From contig NZ_CAJHCQ010000029.1 of assembly GCF_904848665.1 (NCBI RefSeq), forward strand, positions 1 through 64,000: DNA of 64,000 nucleotides, given 5' to 3'. The notes under the pieces were generated by a model. That model was not told the origin of the DNA. It saw only the letters and a list, made by a program, of their open reading frames with translations, and ran no database searches. This stretch comes from Paraburkholderia hiiakae. GTDB lineage: Bacteria > Pseudomonadota > Gammaproteobacteria > Burkholderiales > Burkholderiaceae. This document shows, piece by piece, positions 35,571 to 44,615 of this stretch. Position 1 is the first letter of the stretch; each line of letters begins with the position of its first letter. The position numbers were made by a program, and so were the translations under genes.

Positions 35571-36734
35571 TTATCTGGACGGCGTCCTTCGCGCCAGGGC
35601 GACCAGCTCGTTATCGGAAACGGTGGCCTCCTGATCAGCAAGCGCCTTGAAACGCATGAACGCTGCATTCAGTTGCGCATCGCCGTCTATCGTGACGCCC
35701 AACTCGTGCAGGCGTTGCCTGAAGGCGGTTCGACCGGAAAGTTTTCCGAGCACGATCCTGTTCGCGCTCCAGCCTACATCTTCCGCTCGCATGATTTCGT
35801 AGGTGTCGCGCGCCTTGAGCACGCCATCCTGATGAATGCCTGAAGCATGCGCAAAGGCATTAGCGCCAACGACTGCCTTGTTCGGTTGAACCGCAAAGCC
35901 GGTAATTTCCGAGACCAACTGTGAAGTCGCGAGAATCTGGGTTGTATCGACACGCACATCGAGGCCGAAATGATCTCGCCGGGTCTTGAGCGCCATGACG
36001 ACTTCCTCGAGCGCCGTATTCCCTGCCCGCTCGCCAAGGCCGTTAATCGCACACTCGATCTGCCTTGCGCCGCCTGATTTGACCGCGGTTAGAGAGTTCG
36101 CCACCGCAAGACCAAGATCATCGTGACAGTGCACCGAAAATACCGCCCGGTGTGAATTTGGAATGCGCTCGCGCAGTTCGCGGATCAGCGCTGCATAGCC
36201 TTCCGGAACGGCATAGCCGACCGTATCCGGTACATTAATTGTGGTCGCGCCTTCGTCGATTACGCCTTCCAGCACACGGCAAAGGAAGTCCATGTCGGAG
36301 CGGCTAGCGTCTTCCGGGGAGAACTCGACGTCATCGGTGAATTGACGCGCCTGACGCACTGCGCGCCGCGCTTGCTCATACACCTGGTCGGCGGACATGC
36401 GGAGTTTTTTCTCCATATGTAGCGCCGATGTTGCGATAAAGGTATGAATGCGAAAACGACTGGCTGGCCGCAAAGCTTCGGCCGCACGGGAAATGTCACG
36501 CTCGTTCGCGCGGGCGAGAGAACAGATGACGCTGTCTTTCACCTCGCTTGCTATCGCACGCACTGCGTCGAAATCGCCATCCGAACTCGCTGCGAAACCT
36601 GCTTCGATGACGTCGACGCGCAGACGCTCTAGCTGCCTGGCGATGCGGAGTTTTTCTTCTTTTGTCATCGACGCACCCGGCGACTGCTCTCCGTCACGCA
36701 AGGTGGTATCGAAAATGATGAGTTTTTCAGTCAC
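35571..36734 (-). CDS. 2-isopropylmalate synthase homologue without regulatory domain
   Basis: 387 residues with a GTG start and AGGAGA upstream. The catalytic HMGL-like TIM barrel is complete: FDTTLRDGEQSPG, the metal-binding HCHDDLG, and NGLGERAGNTALEEVVMALKT. The linker domain ends with LNAAFMRFKALADQEATVSDNELVAL. Usual LeuA proteins are about 510 residues with a C-terminal leucine-binding domain. That domain is absent, and the next 150 bases do not encode a shifted copy. It is thus probably insensitive to leucine, or acts on another 2-oxo acid. Paired with ilvE, it may extend or make a branched-chain acid. Confidence 0.88.
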   Translation of the reverse strand: MTEKLIIFDTTLRDGEQSPGASMTKEEKLRIARQLERLRVDVIEAGFAASSDGDFDAVRAIASEVKDSVICSLARANERDISRAAEALRPASRFRIHTFIATSALHMEKKLRMSADQVYEQARRAVRQARQFTDDVEFSPEDASRSDMDFLCRVLEGVIDEGATTINVPDTVGYAVPEGYAALIRELRERIPNSHRAVFSVHCHDDLGLAVANSLTAVKSGGARQIECAINGLGERAGNTALEEVVMALKTRRDHFGLDVRVDTTQILATSQLVSEITGFAVQPNKAVVGANAFAHASGIHQDGVLKARDTYEIMRAEDVGWSANRIVLGKLSGRTAFRQRLHELGVTIDGDAQLNAAFMRFKALADQEATVSDNELVALARRTPSR

Positions 36735-36834
36735 GCCAGTCTCCTGTGGGGATCGGCCACTGCGTTGATCAGGGAAAGGGGGGTAACCCTTCCTGCCGGC
36801 CGGGACGCTGGATCACAGCGCCCGACCGTTCGCG

Positions 36835-36840
36835 ATTATA
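36835..36840 (-). promoter_or_regulatory. Likely -10 box of the leuA-ilvE unit
   Basis: A consensus TATAAT on the minus strand, about 100 bases before the GTG start. The best -35 (TTCATT, 16-base spacing) is poor. The leader of about 95 bases contains one GC-rich hairpin but no leucine-codon leader peptide that I can find. Confidence 0.4.
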
Positions 36841-36998
36841 GCCAACGATATTTCAAATGAACCCAGGATCAACCCGCGACCTCGAAAGCCCGCTTAGGGG
36901 CGAATGCGCATCGCCACGCATCGGTCAGGACGCACCCGCCAGCCGCTATCTACCGCTGCCGCATGGACCCGGCACGCGAGCTTTCCTCCCTGTACCCA

Positions 36999-37328
36999 TC
37001 AGTTGGCCGCGCGCAGTTTGTTGCGTACCGTTTTCACACCGCTGACCGCCGCCGCCGCGGAAGCAGCGGTTTGAATCGCCTCGGCATCTGGCACTCGGCC
37101 ACTCAGCGTCACGACGCCGTCGCGAGCGCGTACCTTCACCTTACCCGCGTCGACGCCTGCCGTGCCGAGCGCCGCGCGCACGTCCGCCACCATCTGCTTG
37201 TCGCGCGCCGTGGCCGCGATGATCTCCGAAGCCGATTCCGGCGTGAGCGGCGAGCCGCCCTGCGCCCAGGCCGAGCCCGCCGCAAGCGTCAGCGCAATGG
37301 CAACCGTCAGGGTTCGCATGCGTTTCAT
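36999..37328 (-). CDS. Periplasmic BON-domain protein
   Basis: 109 residues with a signal peptide ending AWA-QG near residue 23. The rest is one BON domain (DKQMVADVRAALGTAG, VKVRARDGVVTLSGRVPD, AVSGVKTVRNKL), a fold found in OsmY and other envelope stress proteins that may bind lipids. GGAGA stands before the ATG. It lies 71 bases after the avidin-like gene on the same strand and could be at the tail of that operon or separate. Confidence 0.85.
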   Translation of the reverse strand: MKRMRTLTVAIALTLAAGSAWAQGGSPLTPESASEIIAATARDKQMVADVRAALGTAGVDAGKVKVRARDGVVTLSGRVPDAEAIQTAASAAAAVSGVKTVRNKLRAAN

Positions 37329-37399
37329 GTGGGTGTTCTCCTCGTGGTGTGTCTATCGTTGTTCAAAGAGCGATGCTTTCACACTGCAATCGGTTGGCA

Positions 37400-38215
37400 T
37401 CACGTTACGCTGCACGCCCGCTCGACGAACTCGACCGCCAGCGTCTCGCGCGCAACCGAGACGCCCGCATAGCGATTGCCATGCGCAACGGCTCGCGCGG
37501 TGAAGCGCTCCAGTGTCGCCTGCCTCGCGTGGCAGTCGAAGAAGCCGCCCACACCGATCGCCCGCATACGTCCGTCGGGCGCCCGCTCGAGCGCGGTCAG
37601 CGCAACGCTCTGCAGTTCACGATCCGGCGAAGGGTCGGTAAAGCCCAATAGCACGAGTTGCGCGCCGTCACGTGTCGTGAGCGTTCCACTCACTGTGCCG
37701 AACTCGTTGTACGTGTAGTCCATGGACTCGATCCAGCCGTTCTGCACGCCGCGCATCCCGACTGCCGAGCGCGAGGAAACCTGCGGCACCGCTGCGCGGA
37801 CAGCGGGAACTGGCCCGGTCATGCGATCGAATGTCAACGTTTCGGAGTACACACCAGGTTCGCCCAGTTCGACCGCGTCGAATGGGCCGGACGCAACCAG
37901 TCCGTGCAACACCTGCAGATGCGTGCCCGCATATAAAACGCCTGCCATGACCGAAACCCAATGCCAGCCCGGGTCGATCACGTCGCTATCGAGCGGACGC
38001 CATTGCACCGCGAGCGCGAACGGCCGGTTGCCGTCGTGCGCCTCGCCTATCCACCCCGAGGCGGGATACGTCCCCGTCGCGCCCGTTTCCGAGCGGTACG
38101 TGCCGCTCACGCGCCCGTCCGCCTCGTGCTGCGCGATCTCGAGCAGCGATCCATACTGGTTGCGCCACGTCCCGAGTCCCGGCGCGTGCTGCATTTGCTG
38201 AGCATTGGACGTCAT
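37400..38215 (-). CDS. Avidin-fold protein, two-part, without signal peptide
   Basis: 271 residues. Residues about 12-135 follow streptavidin: GTWRNQYGSLLEI (Trp17, Asn19, Ser23), GTYRSETGA (Tyr40, Ser42), AVQWRP (Trp72), then GWHWVSVMAGVLYAG and HGLVASG. These are equivalents of streptavidin N23, S27, Y43, S45 and W79, while L25, V47, A50 and probably W108 differ. The remaining 130 residues form a second part I do not recognise. Known avidins are exported; this one has no signal peptide. Its ATG overlaps the MFS stop (ATGA), so it is coupled to the transporter at the end of the hydantoinase operon. A biotin or cyclic-urea ligand is inferred. Confidence 0.78.
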   Translation of the reverse strand: MTSNAQQMQHAPGLGTWRNQYGSLLEIAQHEADGRVSGTYRSETGATGTYPASGWIGEAHDGNRPFALAVQWRPLDSDVIDPGWHWVSVMAGVLYAGTHLQVLHGLVASGPFDAVELGEPGVYSETLTFDRMTGPVPAVRAAVPQVSSRSAVGMRGVQNGWIESMDYTYNEFGTVSGTLTTRDGAQLVLLGFTDPSPDRELQSVALTALERAPDGRMRAIGVGGFFDCHARQATLERFTARAVAHGNRYAGVSVARETLAVEFVERACSVT

Positions 38216-39633
38216 GCGAGTTCCTTGCCTTCCGTCTCTGGCAGCATCAACGCGAGCAGCACCGTGACGACGAGAAAGAGATTGATGAAGGTGGTCGTCA
38301 TATTGAACGACGATCCACGCGCCACGAGAAAGCCGATAAAAGTCGGCGCGGCGAAGTTGGCGAGCCGCTGCGCGAGAATGGCCCAGCTATAGCCGATCGT
38401 GCGCAGCCGCGTCGTGTACATCTCGGCTACCCACGTATCCCAAACGCCCCACGCGCCGAGGCTGAAGAACGCGAGTGCGAAGTTGCTGGAGTACAGCGCA
38501 CCCTGCGTTTGCGCATTGGCGAAAACATAGCCGGCGACGGCCGAAAGCGCCACGTACGCGATCATCACTTTTTTGCGCCCGAAACGCCCGGTGAGGAACG
38601 ACGCGCTGATGTAGCCCGGAATCATGCATAGGGCCGAGAGCGCGATAAAGCCATAGCTTTGCGGCAAGCTCAGTCCGCGCTGCTGGAGCAGCGTGGGAAG
38701 CCAGGTCTGCAGCCCCCAGTAGCCCCAGGCAAACGTGAAGTTGATGCACACCTGCAGGATCGTCATGAAGAAGGTGCGCCCCGCGAAAAGGTCGCGCCAG
38801 ACGCTGCGCACGACGGCCTCCACATGCAGCGTGTGGTCAGGCGCGATCTGTGTCGCGCCTCGGCTCAGACGTGCAATCGCCGCGCGCGCCTCTTCCTGCC
38901 GCCCTGTAGCGGCAAGCCAGTACGGTGACTCCGGCACCCAGCGCGCGACCACGAGCGCCCAGCAGGCTGCCACCGAACTCACGCCGATTACCCACCGCCA
39001 GCCGAACGGCATCAGCCAGATCGTCGCGCACACGGCGAGGATCATGCCGATGGGCCAGCCCGCCGCGAGATAGACCGTGAACGGGCCACGCTTGGGCACG
39101 GGCAGCAGTTCCTCGAAGTACGGGAACGTCACGACGAGCATGCCCGCAGCAACGATGCCCGACAAGAGCCGCGTGGCGTAAAGCGTGGCGTAGTCAGGTG
39201 AGAACGCACTCGCCGTGGAGACTACGCCATATATCACGAGGCTCCAGATAATCGAGCGCTTGCGGCCGAGACGCTCCGATAGCGGCCCCCAGAAAATCGA
39301 CCCGATACCCATGCCCACGAAGATCGCTCCAATCAGGTTGCCGATCGCGACGGGCCCGAGATTGAAGTCGTGCGAGATGAGCGGCGAACTGTAGACGATG
39401 ATCATCATCTCCCACGCCTCGATCACGAACACGAAGAAGAGCGCCAGACAGCTCTTCAGATGCTCTCGTGTGAGCGGCAATGTTTCGAACACCTTGCCAA
39501 CTGGAATCGCTGTGGGCGAAGATGGACGTGCGCGATGGCGCTCGCTCTCGTCGAAGCCAGGCACGTCCGCTGCGATGCCCGCCGCGAGGGCTGACTGCAA
39601 CGCGGCGCGTGCGTCCTGCGAAGAATGCGTCAT
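38212..39633 (-). CDS. MFS transporter, AAHS/sugar-porter-like
   Basis: 473 residues from MTHSSQDARAAL, with AGAGGAAA upstream. It has twelve membrane segments and MFS loops GPLSERLGRKRSI and SFLTGRFGRKKVM, plus LPVPKRGPFT and WVPESPYWLAATGRQEEA of the sugar/aromatic-acid porter group. It probably imports the substrate of the hydantoinase operon, across the inner membrane. It sits 35 bases after the racemase gene and overlaps the avidin-like gene. Confidence 0.87.
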   Translation of the reverse strand: MTHSSQDARAALQSALAAGIAADVPGFDESERHRARPSSPTAIPVGKVFETLPLTREHLKSCLALFFVFVIEAWEMMIIVYSSPLISHDFNLGPVAIGNLIGAIFVGMGIGSIFWGPLSERLGRKRSIIWSLVIYGVVSTASAFSPDYATLYATRLLSGIVAAGMLVVTFPYFEELLPVPKRGPFTVYLAAGWPIGMILAVCATIWLMPFGWRWVIGVSSVAACWALVVARWVPESPYWLAATGRQEEARAAIARLSRGATQIAPDHTLHVEAVVRSVWRDLFAGRTFFMTILQVCINFTFAWGYWGLQTWLPTLLQQRGLSLPQSYGFIALSALCMIPGYISASFLTGRFGRKKVMIAYVALSAVAGYVFANAQTQGALYSSNFALAFFSLGAWGVWDTWVAEMYTTRLRTIGYSWAILAQRLANFAAPTFIGFLVARGSSFNMTTTFINLFLVVTVLLALMLPETEGKELA

Positions 39634-39668
39634 GATTTCCTCTGTCGATATGAGTTGGTGGACGCCCG

Positions 39669-40487
39669 TCAGCACGTCACGACGTCGCCAAGCGGCGCGG
39701 GCCCCGCGAACAGGCCGAAATCACGCAACTCGCTTTCCGGCGGGGGCTCGCAACTCCATACGCGCGAAGGTTGCCAGCCGAACTGGCGCTTGTACTGCGC
39801 GAGCGATTCAGCGAGCTTGAATGCGGCCACGACCGGATCGATCACGGGCACGCCCACGGCCTGCTGAACGGCGTCGAAGAAGCCGAACTCGATCGTGCAG
39901 CCCAGAATCACCGCCTCGGCGCGATCTAGCTCCACGGCGCGCCGCGCTTCTTCGATGATGCGCGCACGCGTATGCGCCGGATCGGTCTGAAAATCGTTCA
40001 CGCCCATCGCGAGCGAACGCATCGACGCGAGACGATCCAGCATGCCGTAGCCGCGAATGCGCTCGCGCATCTGCTCGACCCACTTTTCGCGCCCCACGAT
40101 CACCGAAAAGCGGTTGGCCAGGTTGGCGGCGATCTGCAAACTCGCCTGGCATGGACCGACCACGATCGTCTGCGCCGAGATTTCACGTGCCGCTTCGAGC
40201 GAGGGATCGTAGAAGCACCCGATCACCATCGCATCGATCCCCTGCACGCCGGCGTCGCGCGCAACATGGACCGTCTTTTCCTCGATCAGCGCCTCGTAGG
40301 CGCGGTACTCCAGATGCGTTGGCGTGGGCATCAGGTCGAGCGACGCCACTTCCACCGTCGTCGTTGGCTGTTTGATGGCGTGCAGCATCTGCGCGATGGG
40401 ACGATTCCACGTGGCCACGCCCACAGGATTGAGCCAGCGCACCGAAACCGGTACGTCCACCGGTTCGCCCTTGAACGAATTGCTCAT
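39669..40487 (-). CDS. Asp/Glu/hydantoin racemase family protein
   Basis: 272 residues from MSNSFKGEPVDVPV, with AAGGAG upstream. The two halves each offer a cysteine in racemase-like context, VIGCFYDPS and VILGCTIEFG, matching cofactor-independent racemases that use two cysteines to swap protons. Hydantoin racemases of this family are about 240-270 residues. In a cluster with hyuA and hyuB, racemisation of a 5-substituted hydantoin or a related ureide is plausible. Maleate isomerase-type activity is an alternative. Confidence 0.82.
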   Translation of the reverse strand: MSNSFKGEPVDVPVSVRWLNPVGVATWNRPIAQMLHAIKQPTTTVEVASLDLMPTPTHLEYRAYEALIEEKTVHVARDAGVQGIDAMVIGCFYDPSLEAAREISAQTIVVGPCQASLQIAANLANRFSVIVGREKWVEQMRERIRGYGMLDRLASMRSLAMGVNDFQTDPAHTRARIIEEARRAVELDRAEAVILGCTIEFGFFDAVQQAVGVPVIDPVVAAFKLAESLAQYKRQFGWQPSRVWSCEPPPESELRDFGLFAGPAPLGDVVTC

Positions 40488-40542
40488 TGCACAACTCCTT
40501 GCTTGAATAAAGCATCTGCGAACTGCGAAAGGTGCAGTTGCG

Positions 40543-41430
40543 TTACAGGTATTTAACGAGCGCCATCGTGAACGAGACCGATCGGTGCAGGTTCGACGAC
40601 GTGTAGTAATCGAAGTTGAGATTGCCTGAGATATAAATGCCGTATTTCGCGAGACCGTAATAACTGAACGCCGGGCCGATCTTGCCTTCACGCATTTCCT
40701 CGAAATCGGAGCCCGCCGCGCTATAGATGCTGTACGCGTGGTGCAGGCCAACGAAGAGGTCGTCGCGCACCTGGTAGCCGCCCGCGATGTCGAGGAGCGT
40801 CATGCTGAGGCCGCCGCGCAGATGCTCCACCTGACCGTTGCCGATGTCTGTCGCGTTGAGGTTGCGCGTCGCGTAGGTCAGTTCGACAGGATTGATCGTC
40901 ACGCCGATGCGCCCAATCTGGATGTAGTTGTTGACGTTGAAGCTGTACGAATACTGGTTTGCCCCGGCCCCGAAGCCTGCGCTTTTCGTGCTGCCGTTGG
41001 GGAACGTGACCGTGAATGTGGGGCTCGTCCAGAATGTCTTGTAGCCGGGCGTACCCACGGGCTGGTCGGGCACGATCACGTTGTAGTAGTACTCGATGCC
41101 GATATTCGGATACGCGCCCCCGAAGCCGCTTGCGCCAGGCGCACCGTGCGTGTTCGCATAGCCCACCGAGCCGTTGATCCAGAACTCGAACTGATCGCGA
41201 TGCGTGCCAGTGAAGCCCGTCTCGGTGAAATACGCCGGGTTAAATGACGAGTAGATCTGGTTGGAATTCGGGCTCGTGTGCTGGAACGCCGGGAACGCTT
41301 CGAGCGCCCATGAGTTCGGCGCGCCCGCCTGGCCGTAGCCGATGAATTCGTCGGCGCAAGCCGGCAACGCGGCACCTGCAAAAAGAGTCAGACCGGCAGC
41401 ACCGATCGCCAACCTACGCCCCACTTTCAT
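40543..41430 (-). CDS. Outer-membrane beta-barrel, phenol-degradation MetA-like
   Basis: 295 residues. A signal peptide ends ACA-DE near 27. The mature protein is rich in alternating aromatic and polar residues (GIEYYYNVIV, YSYSFNVNNYIQIGRIGV, NLNFDYYTSSNLHR) and resembles the family PF13557 of outer-membrane channels found in hydrophobic-compound pathways. It would let the operon substrate cross the outer membrane. It is 55 bases before the racemase gene and 78 after the peptidase gene. Confidence 0.72.
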   Translation of the reverse strand: MKVGRRLAIGAAGLTLFAGAALPACADEFIGYGQAGAPNSWALEAFPAFQHTSPNSNQIYSSFNPAYFTETGFTGTHRDQFEFWINGSVGYANTHGAPGASGFGGAYPNIGIEYYYNVIVPDQPVGTPGYKTFWTSPTFTVTFPNGSTKSAGFGAGANQYSYSFNVNNYIQIGRIGVTINPVELTYATRNLNATDIGNGQVEHLRGGLSMTLLDIAGGYQVRDDLFVGLHHAYSIYSAAGSDFEEMREGKIGPAFSYYGLAKYGIYISGNLNFDYYTSSNLHRSVSFTMALVKYL

Positions 41431-41508
41431 GCTAATCCCCTGTCCGTTTCATTTGATACGCAATCCTGATTAACCGTCTGTCTCCATGCCGCTTACGCGG
41501 CAGGACGT

Positions 41509-42897
41509 TCAGTCCGCCATCGCCGCTTCGATTTCGCTCACGGTCTTCGGTGTCGGCCGGCCCATCACGCGCGCCCCCGTTGCCGTGATCTCGATTTCGT
41601 CTTCGACACGCATGCCGCCCAGCCCCACGTAAGTGCGCAGCTTCGCGTAGTCGATCAGCCCCTCATGGCGCTTTTCCGCAGCCCAGCGCTCGATCAACGC
41701 CTCGATAAAATAGATGCCGGGCTCAACCGTGAGGACCATCCCTTCCTTGAGCGGCTTGCCCATGCGCAGACTGCGCAGACCGAACTGGGCGCTGCGTGGC
41801 GTTTGTGCGTCGTAGCCCACGCGGTCCTCGCCGTAAGACTCCATATCGTGAACGTCGAGGCCAAGCTGGTGCCCGAGACCGTGCGGAAAGACGACCGCGT
41901 ATGCGCCCGACGAGACGACGTCGGAAACGGAGCCCTTGAAAATCCCCATCTGCACCATGCCGTCGGCAAGATGCGTGACGGCCGCGCGATGTACGTCCGC
42001 GTAGCGCACGCCTGGGCGCGAGCCGCGAATACCGATGTCTTGCGCCTCGAGCAGGAGCGTATATAGCTCCGTCTGGCGCGCATTGAATCGCCCGCTCACC
42101 GGCAGCGTGCGTGTGATGTCGCTCGCGTAGCCGAGTGGGCTCGTCGCACCCGAGTCGTTGACGACCAGGTCACCCGGCTCGAGACGTCCGCCGTAGTTGA
42201 AGTTATGCAGGATGTCGCCGCGCTTCGTGAACACGGATTGATAGGCTTCCAGCACGCCGTGTTGCGCCAACACCTCGTGCATCCGCGCAAGGCCTTCGCG
42301 CTCACCGGCGCCGGGGCGCACAGCGCGCATCGCCGCGCGATGCATTGCGTCGGTGACCGCGAGTGCGGATTCGATCTGCGCGATCTCCTCCGCGCCCTTG
42401 AGTTCGCGAAGCGCGACGACCGCATCGATCAGCGCCGCCGAGGCGCGCGTCGCCACTTCCTGAGGCGTACAGCCAATGAGCCGGCCAATTTCGAGCGTCG
42501 TTGCGGCACGATACGGCGGCAGAAAATGCACGGTACGACCGTCGCGCCGCGCATGGTCGAGCGCGGCTTGCAGCGCCGCGTAGCCGCGCACCGTCCGGCA
42601 GCCCGCCCGCTCGCATTCGCTCGCGAGCGAGGGTGTTTTGCCGAGCCAGATCTCGTCGTCGAGCGTAGCGTCGTCGCCGAACACGATGTCTTCGCCGCTC
42701 TCCAGATCGAGCCACGCAGCAAGCCCCGGGCGATTGATACCGAAGAAGTAGCGAAACGTCGCGTCCTGCCGGAACGGATGCACGTTATGCGCGAAATTGA
42801 TTGGCGCGTCGACATTCCCCGGCATCAGCGCGATACCCGAGCGAAGCCTTTCGCGCAGCGCCTTGCGTCGCGCGACATAGATGCTTTCTGCAAACAT
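41509..42897 (-). CDS. Xaa-Pro aminopeptidase (M24B)
   Basis: 462 residues from MFAESIYVARRKALRERL. Creatinase-type N-domain, then the pita-bread metallopeptidase domain with dinuclear metal ligands in VVNDSGATSPLGYASDITRT (two Asp), FPHGLGHQLGLDVHD (His), LTVEPGIYF (Glu) and MRVEDEIEIT (Glu). The normal reaction is removal of an N-terminal residue before proline. The same fold also contains creatinase, which opens a ureido-type substrate. In this operon a creatinase-like amidohydrolysis is worth considering. It lies 41 bases after hyuB. Confidence 0.88.
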   Translation of the reverse strand: MFAESIYVARRKALRERLRSGIALMPGNVDAPINFAHNVHPFRQDATFRYFFGINRPGLAAWLDLESGEDIVFGDDATLDDEIWLGKTPSLASECERAGCRTVRGYAALQAALDHARRDGRTVHFLPPYRAATTLEIGRLIGCTPQEVATRASAALIDAVVALRELKGAEEIAQIESALAVTDAMHRAAMRAVRPGAGEREGLARMHEVLAQHGVLEAYQSVFTKRGDILHNFNYGGRLEPGDLVVNDSGATSPLGYASDITRTLPVSGRFNARQTELYTLLLEAQDIGIRGSRPGVRYADVHRAAVTHLADGMVQMGIFKGSVSDVVSSGAYAVVFPHGLGHQLGLDVHDMESYGEDRVGYDAQTPRSAQFGLRSLRMGKPLKEGMVLTVEPGIYFIEALIERWAAEKRHEGLIDYAKLRTYVGLGGMRVEDEIEITATGARVMGRPTPKTVSEIEAAMAD

Positions 42898-42938
42898 AAG
42901 GAAATCCTGGGTCGTGTTGCGATGATTCAATGCGGCGG

Positions 42939-44600
42939 TCAACCGGTGACGCCATAGACGCTCTTCGCGATTTCGGCGCTCACATAACCATTCTTCAGGT
43001 CGTCAAGCACCGCCGCGCGCGAGCGCGCCGCCGGATCGCCGAAGCCGCCACCCGACGCCGTCCGGATGCGGATCACATCGCCGCTATCGAGTGGAAGCGC
43101 ACTCACCATGGAATAGCGCTCGGTCGCGCCGTTCCCGCGCACGACTTCGATGTAGTTGAGCGAGCCGTCCGCGCCGCCGGCAAGGCCCCAGGGCGGCACG
43201 TTCGAACGGGTATAGCCGCAGGTGAGCAAGGTGTGATCGGCGCGCACGCGATACTCCACGTGAATGCCGCGGCCGCCGCGGAACTCGCCGTGTCCGCCCG
43301 GTTCGTCGTTGAGCGTCATGCAATCCACGTACAGGCCATAACGCGCTTCGCAGACTTCCGCGGGGCAGTTGTAGGTTTCGCCATGCATGCCCGAATACAC
43401 GGCGCTGTTGCCGTCGCGCCCGGCTTCGCCGCCCCAGCCGCCAATCTCGGGTTCAACGAGCGTGAACGCTCGCCCCGTATCCGGGTGCACGCCACTGATG
43501 AAGGTGCCGCAAATCGAAGCGAAGTTGCCCGCTGGCAGGCGCTCCGGCAAGTGCGCCGCGAGACAACGCAAGATGAGATCGTGCGCCCGGATCAGGTTCT
43601 CGAAGTAAAAGCCTTCAGCGGCCGGGCTCTGTGCCTCGAACATCGTGCCCGGCCGCGTGAGCACGGTCAGCGGACGGAAGGTGCCGCCGTTGGTCGCCGC
43701 GCGTGGATCGGTGACAGCCTTGAATGCCATCTGCGCGGCGACGACGGTACCGTCGCGGCTCAGGTTGTGGGGTCCGGCCGATTGTGCCGGGTTGTCGCGC
43801 AGATCGACGACCATACCGCCGTCGTTGATCTCTACGATCACGCGCAACGTCTGTCCATCGTCCTGTAGTTCGTCCATCGTGAAGCGGCCGCGAGGTGCGT
43901 CCTTGAGCGCCGCGAGCGAAACTTTCTCACCCAGTACCATGAAATCCGCCACGGCCTCGAGAAACAGGTCGACGCCGTACTTGGCCGCGAGGTCGACAAT
44001 GCGCGCCGCGCCGCCGCGTACGGCCGCGATCCCGGCCCAGAGGTCACCTTCCATGAAGTCGGGCAAGCGCGTGTTCGAGCGCAGGATCTGCATGACCGGG
44101 CGGATCGGCCTGCCCTTCGATATCAGCTTCACACAGGCAAGACGCAGGCCCTCCTGGAAGATATCGCCCGCATTGGTCGAAAGCGAGCCCGGTACCGAGC
44201 CGCCTACGTCGTTCCAATGCGCGATGTTCGCGGTCCACGCAATGATCCGGTCGCCGGCGAACACGGGCATCGCGAGCACGACATCGTTCAGGTGCGTGAC
44301 GCCGCCGCCGCTATGCGGATCGTTGGTGATGAACACGTCGCCCGGCTCGATCTCTCCCGGTTGCGCGTGCTGGGCGAGAATGCGCTTGACCGCCTTGTCG
44401 AGCACCGCGATGAAGCCCGGGGCCCCAGAGCCAGAACTTGCGATGTCGCCTTGCGCATCGGTGATGCCCGTGCCCATGTCGAGCACTTCGTAGATGATCG
44501 GGCTCATCGCGGTCTTGATCATCGCCGCGAACATTTCGTCGGCAATGGCCTGCAGCGAGTTCTGGATGATCTCCAGCGTAAAGATGTCCACTTTGCTCAT
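42939..44600 (-). CDS. Hydantoinase B/oxoprolinase-family subunit
   Basis: 553 residues with the HyuB signature: LEIIQNSLQAIADEMFAAM, the FITNDPHSGGGVTHLNDVVL block, ANIAHWNDVGGSVPGS, and the C-terminal GGSGGGFGDP-like TASGGGFGDPAAR. HyuA and HyuB together hydrolyse hydantoins, N-methylhydantoin, 5-oxoproline or related cyclic amides, usually with ATP. Related subunits also form acetone carboxylase, so the substrate is not fixed. It starts 15 bases after hyuA. Confidence 0.9.
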   Translation of the reverse strand: MSKVDIFTLEIIQNSLQAIADEMFAAMIKTAMSPIIYEVLDMGTGITDAQGDIASSGSGAPGFIAVLDKAVKRILAQHAQPGEIEPGDVFITNDPHSGGGVTHLNDVVLAMPVFAGDRIIAWTANIAHWNDVGGSVPGSLSTNAGDIFQEGLRLACVKLISKGRPIRPVMQILRSNTRLPDFMEGDLWAGIAAVRGGAARIVDLAAKYGVDLFLEAVADFMVLGEKVSLAALKDAPRGRFTMDELQDDGQTLRVIVEINDGGMVVDLRDNPAQSAGPHNLSRDGTVVAAQMAFKAVTDPRAATNGGTFRPLTVLTRPGTMFEAQSPAAEGFYFENLIRAHDLILRCLAAHLPERLPAGNFASICGTFISGVHPDTGRAFTLVEPEIGGWGGEAGRDGNSAVYSGMHGETYNCPAEVCEARYGLYVDCMTLNDEPGGHGEFRGGRGIHVEYRVRADHTLLTCGYTRSNVPPWGLAGGADGSLNYIEVVRGNGATERYSMVSALPLDSGDVIRIRTASGGGFGDPAARSRAAVLDDLKNGYVSAEIAKSVYGVTG

Positions 44601-44615
44601 CGTCGTTCTCCGTCG

